The notes beneath the pieces are model-generated. The model was given only the letters and a program-made list of their open reading frames with translations. It was not told where the DNA came from and searched no databases. A stretch of DNA of 64,000 nt from Mycolicibacterium holsaticum DSM 44478 = JCM 12374. GTDB taxonomy: Bacteria > Actinomycetota > Actinomycetes > Mycobacteriales > Mycobacteriaceae. Location of the stretch: NCBI RefSeq assembly GCF_019645835.1, contig NZ_CP080998.1, positions 310,001 through 374,000 of the forward strand. Reading direction: 5' to 3'. Below, in pieces: positions 61,705 to 64,000 of this stretch. A program made the translations under genes and the position numbers. Numbering within the stretch: the first letter of the stretch is position 1; the number at the start of each line of letters is the position of its first letter.

Positions 61705-62115
61705 ATGACGACGTCGCCGGCGCGCACCACGGTCGGGTTCGTCGAGGTAACCCTGGTGGTGTTCGGTCTCTACTCGCTGGCCATCGGGCTGTTCATGATG
61801 TTCGCCCCCGGAGCGTTCTTCGACACGCTGGGCACCTTCGGAATCCGCAACGACCACTACATCTTCGACAACGCGACGTTCGAGGTGCCCCAGGGCCTGA
61901 TGTTGTTGGCGGCGCTGCGCTGGCGGACGTGGCGGGTTCCCGCGCTGGCGTTCGCGACCCTGCACTGGGCGCTGCACACGATCAGCCACGTCGTCGACCC
62001 GCATCACGGCGCGGGCGACTGGATCGGGTGGCTGGAGGCCGGCGGCCTGGCGGTCACCACGGTGATTCTGGCGATTGCGTTGCGCGCCAGCATCGTTACC
62101 GCAAGGACGGGCTGA
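61705..62115 (+). CDS. Small four-helix membrane protein of unknown function
   Basis: A 136-residue integral membrane protein with about four hydrophobic helices (TLVVFGLYSLAIGLFMMFAP, FEVPQGLMLLAALRW, VPALAFATLHWALHTISHVV, AGGLAVTTVILAIALRA). Several His residues lie at helix ends (LHWALHTISHVVDPHHGAGD), which could bind a metal or haem. I do not recognise a named family with certainty; it is loosely like DoxX/DUF4345-type proteins. The stop shares one base with the next start (TGATG), so it is coupled to the epimerase-like gene. Confidence 0.75.
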   Translation: MTTSPARTTVGFVEVTLVVFGLYSLAIGLFMMFAPGAFFDTLGTFGIRNDHYIFDNATFEVPQGLMLLAALRWRTWRVPALAFATLHWALHTISHVVDPHHGAGDWIGWLEAGGLAVTTVILAIALRASIVTARTG

Positions 62116-63026
62116 TGCGCGTGTTGGTCGCCGGTGCGACGAGCGTGCCGGGACTTCCGCTGCTGCGTGAACTGGGTGCCCGCGGTCACGACGTCGTCGG
62201 CATGACCCGGTCTTCGGCCAAGACGGCCGAGATCGCGGCGACCGGCGCGCGACCGGTGGTGGGCGATGTGTTCGGCCCGGCCCAGATCGACGCGGTGGTC
62301 GCCGACCTTCGGCCCGACGTGGTGATCAGCCTGCTGACCACGCTGCCGAAGCGAGGACCCATGCGGGTCAAGGACTTCGAGCCCGCGCGGAAGCTGTGGG
62401 GCAGCGGTGCACCGAATCTGGTGCGCGCCGCCCAGCGCGCCGGTGTGCGACGCGTGGTCGCCGAGTCGGTGCTGTTCGCGTACGGATACGGTTCGACCGG
62501 GCCGGCGCTGATCGACGAAACCGATCCGTATCCAGGCCCGCCGCCGCCGGGTGGAGCCGACATGCTCAACGCGCTTCGCGGCATGGAACAGACCGTGCTG
62601 ACGTCGGGTGAGCACAGCGACACCGAGGGAATCGTGTTGCGCTACGGCGTTTTCTACGGGCCCGACGTACCGCACACCAAGATGTTCACCCGGCTGGTGA
62701 AATGGTGGTTGCTGCCCGCGGTCACCGGCTCGGGCGTCGTGTCGTGGATCCACATCGACGATGTCGTCACAGCGACCGCCGATGCCGTGGACAGGGGCCG
62801 GGGCGGACAGCTCTACAACATCGTCGACGACCGGCCGCAGTCCTTCGGCGACTACGTGCGCGAGATGGCGGCCGGGCTGCATCGGCCGCGGCCGCTGCCG
62901 ATCTCGCCGCGGGTGTTCGGGTTGATCGCGCCCTACGGCGCGGCCGCGTTCGGCGACACGTGGTTGCCGCTGTCCAACGCCAAGGCCAAGGCCGAACTCG
63001 GCTGGACGCCGCGTCCCCGGGTCTGA
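62115..63026 (+). CDS. NAD-dependent epimerase/dehydratase-family protein
   Basis: A 303-residue extended short-chain dehydrogenase. The Rossmann motif VLVAGATSVPGLPLL near 3-17 differs from the usual GxxGxxG by a Val-Pro, so cofactor binding may be altered. The catalytic-type region is VAESVLFAYGYG near 115, with a Tyr but no clear Tyr-x3-Lys. WIHIDDVVTAT near 213 and a GLIAPYG region follow. The substrate is unknown. It is translationally coupled to the small membrane protein upstream and converges on echA21 with one base between stops. Confidence 0.85.
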   Translation: MRVLVAGATSVPGLPLLRELGARGHDVVGMTRSSAKTAEIAATGARPVVGDVFGPAQIDAVVADLRPDVVISLLTTLPKRGPMRVKDFEPARKLWGSGAPNLVRAAQRAGVRRVVAESVLFAYGYGSTGPALIDETDPYPGPPPPGGADMLNALRGMEQTVLTSGEHSDTEGIVLRYGVFYGPDVPHTKMFTRLVKWWLLPAVTGSGVVSWIHIDDVVTATADAVDRGRGGQLYNIVDDRPQSFGDYVREMAAGLHRPRPLPISPRVFGLIAPYGAAAFGDTWLPLSNAKAKAELGWTPRPRV

Positions 63027-63027
63027 A

Positions 63028-63852
63028 CTATTCGCCGGTGAAGTTCGGCGGCCGCTTCCCGAATGCCGCGCTGATGCCCTCGGTGAGGTCCTTCGACGGC
63101 AGGAACGCCGAATTCCACGCCGCCACATACCGCAGGCTCTCCGAGACGCGCGCGATGCGCTGCTGGTCGAGCACGTCCTTGACCCCGGCGACCGTGAGCG
63201 GCGGGTTGGCGGCGATCTCCGCAGCGGTGGCGTGCGCGGCGGCCAGCGACGCCTCGGCATCGGCGTAGACGTCGTTGACCAGGCCGATCCGCTCGGCCCG
63301 CGCGGCGTCGATGTCCTTGCCCGTCAGGGCGAGTTCACGCAGGTGACCGTCGTTGAGGATGAGCGGCAGCCGGGCCAGGCTGCCGACGTCGGCGACCATC
63401 GCCAGCTTGATCTCCCGCACCGAGAACTTCGCGTCCGCGCTCGCGTACCGGATGTCGACGGCCGAGATCAGGTCCACCCCGCCGCCGATGCACCAGCCGT
63501 GCACCGAGGCGATCGTCGGGGTGCGGCAATCCGCGACGGCGCTGATCGAGCCCTGCATCCGCAGCACTGTGGCGTGGAAGTCCGCCCGCGGCCGCGCTGA
63601 CGCCCCGTCGGTCAGCACACCGGACAGCGTGTCGCCCATGGCCGGCACGTCGAGCCCATAGCTGAAGTTCTTGCCGGACCCGGTCAACACGATCGCCCGC
63701 ACGTCGCGATCGGCGTCGAGCTCGGCGAACACCTCCGGCATCTCCGCCCAGAACGCCGGCCCCATGGCGTTGCCCTTACCGGGACCGATCAACGTCACCG
63801 TGGCGACGTGATCCGCGATGTCGACGGTGACGGACTCATAGGTCTGGCCCAT
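63028..63852 (-). CDS. echA21: Enoyl-CoA hydratase/isomerase-family protein EchA21
   Basis: A 274-residue crotonase-fold protein, the same length as M. tuberculosis EchA21. Oxyanion-hole regions are GKNFSYGLDVPAMG near 65-78 and VHGWCIGGGVDLI near 121. The active-site segment VREIKLAMVADVGSLARLP near 149 resembles delta(3,5)-delta(2,4)-dienoyl-CoA isomerase, which uses a Glu in the K/R-E and an Asp in ADVG, rather than the two Glu of a hydratase. Isomerisation of dienoyl-CoA intermediates in the oxidation of unsaturated fatty acids is therefore more likely than hydration. ATG 63852 has TAGCCT ending 8 bases upstream; the frame is open 12 codons further. Confidence 0.88.
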   Translation of the reverse strand: MGQTYESVTVDIADHVATVTLIGPGKGNAMGPAFWAEMPEVFAELDADRDVRAIVLTGSGKNFSYGLDVPAMGDTLSGVLTDGASARPRADFHATVLRMQGSISAVADCRTPTIASVHGWCIGGGVDLISAVDIRYASADAKFSVREIKLAMVADVGSLARLPLILNDGHLRELALTGKDIDAARAERIGLVNDVYADAEASLAAAHATAAEIAANPPLTVAGVKDVLDQQRIARVSESLRYVAAWNSAFLPSKDLTEGISAAFGKRPPNFTGE

Positions 63853-63860
63853 GGTGCAGA

Positions 63861-63866
63861 AGGCTA
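63861..63866 (-). promoter_or_regulatory. Candidate -10 element for echA21, leaderless
   Basis: On the minus strand TAGCCT ends 8 bases before the ATG at 63852. It lies just after the stop of the partial gene at the window edge. Confidence 0.4.
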
Positions 63867-63871
63867 GCGTT

Positions 63872-64000
63872 CTACGGCGGGCCCCCACCCAGCAGGACGT
63901 CGTTTACCGTCGCCGAGGGCAGGAACTGACAGGCGGCTTCGACCAGGATCTGCCCGATCGTCTCGCCGTCGGGACCCAGCGGGTTGTTCTTTTGTTTGAG
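63872..64000 (-). CDS. C-terminal end of an unrecognised protein (5' end outside window)
   Basis: The last 42 codons of a gene that enters from beyond the window edge on the minus strand and ends in TAG at 63874-63872. The visible end contains KNNPLGPDGETIGQ, a short helix (ILVEAACQFLPS), ATVNDVLLGGG and a final Pro-Pro. I do not recognise the family. Codon use matches neighbouring genes, which supports a real reading frame. Confidence 0.5.
   Translation of the reverse strand, partial: LKQKNNPLGPDGETIGQILVEAACQFLPSATVNDVLLGGGPP

Overview
The window is about 64 kb of high-GC actinobacterial DNA from a mycobacterium, most likely a fast-growing one (Mycolicibacterium type). The evidence is the nearly complete set of cell-wall core genes in the order known from M. 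tuberculosis Rv3813c to Rv3774, with close protein similarity (recognised from memory, no search was run). Differences from M. tuberculosis are an extra antigen 85 paralogue, a DUF732 lipoprotein before culp6, and a folE-MFS-reductase cassette where M. tuberculosis has other genes.

Layout. 1-9.4 kb: the 3' part of serS, a large BTAD/AAA regulator, a hemerythrin-like protein, a Rieske/metallo-beta-lactamase-fold protein with a small partner, two tandem lysophosphatidate-type acyltransferases and a Cof-type HAD phosphatase. 9.4-13.9 kb: three exported proteins on the minus strand (an acidic-tailed porin-like protein, an LGFP-repeat peptidoglycan amidase, and Erp with its PGLTS repeats). 14-20.8 kb: the galactan/arabinan precursor operon glf-glfT2-PAP2 phosphatase-ubiA-aftB. 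20.8-25.7 kb: three antigen 85 family genes, a DUF732 lipoprotein and the cutinase-like lipase culp6. 25.9-34.9 kb: fadD32-pks13-accD4, which activate and condense meromycolate chains. 34.9-38.8 kb: the folE/MFS/RibD-type reductase cassette and a metallo-beta-lactamase-fold hydrolase. 38.8-53.2 kb: dprE1-dprE2-aftA-embC-embA-embB plus a GtrA-like protein. 53.2-64 kb: a MocR regulator with a divergent AhpD-like gene, the galactan ABC exporter with glfT1, bpa, a cysteine-desulfurase-like protein without its lysine, a quinone oxidoreductase with a divergent MarR regulator, tRNA-Ser(UGA), a small membrane protein, an NAD-dependent epimerase-like protein, echA21, and the 3' end of an unrecognised gene.

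How the genes work together. Glf makes UDP-galactofuranose, GlfT1 and GlfT2 build the galactan, and the Wzm/Wzt pair is expected to move it across the membrane. UbiA, the PAP2 phosphatase and DprE1/DprE2 make decaprenylphosphoryl-arabinose. AftA, EmbA/B/C and AftB add and cap the arabinan. FadD32, AccD4 and Pks13 make the mycolate precursor, and the antigen 85 proteins attach mycolates to arabinan and trehalose. Start and stop codons overlap by 1-4 bases at many junctions, which indicates translational coupling.

The features most worth attention are the folE-MFS-reductase cassette, the antigen 85 paralogue with an in-frame 30-bp tandem repeat and no disulfide pair, the cysteine-desulfurase homologue lacking its PLP lysine, the nested palindromes between the MarR and quinone reductase genes, and nine genes whose -10 hexamer lies 6-8 bases before the start codon, as expected for leaderless mRNAs.
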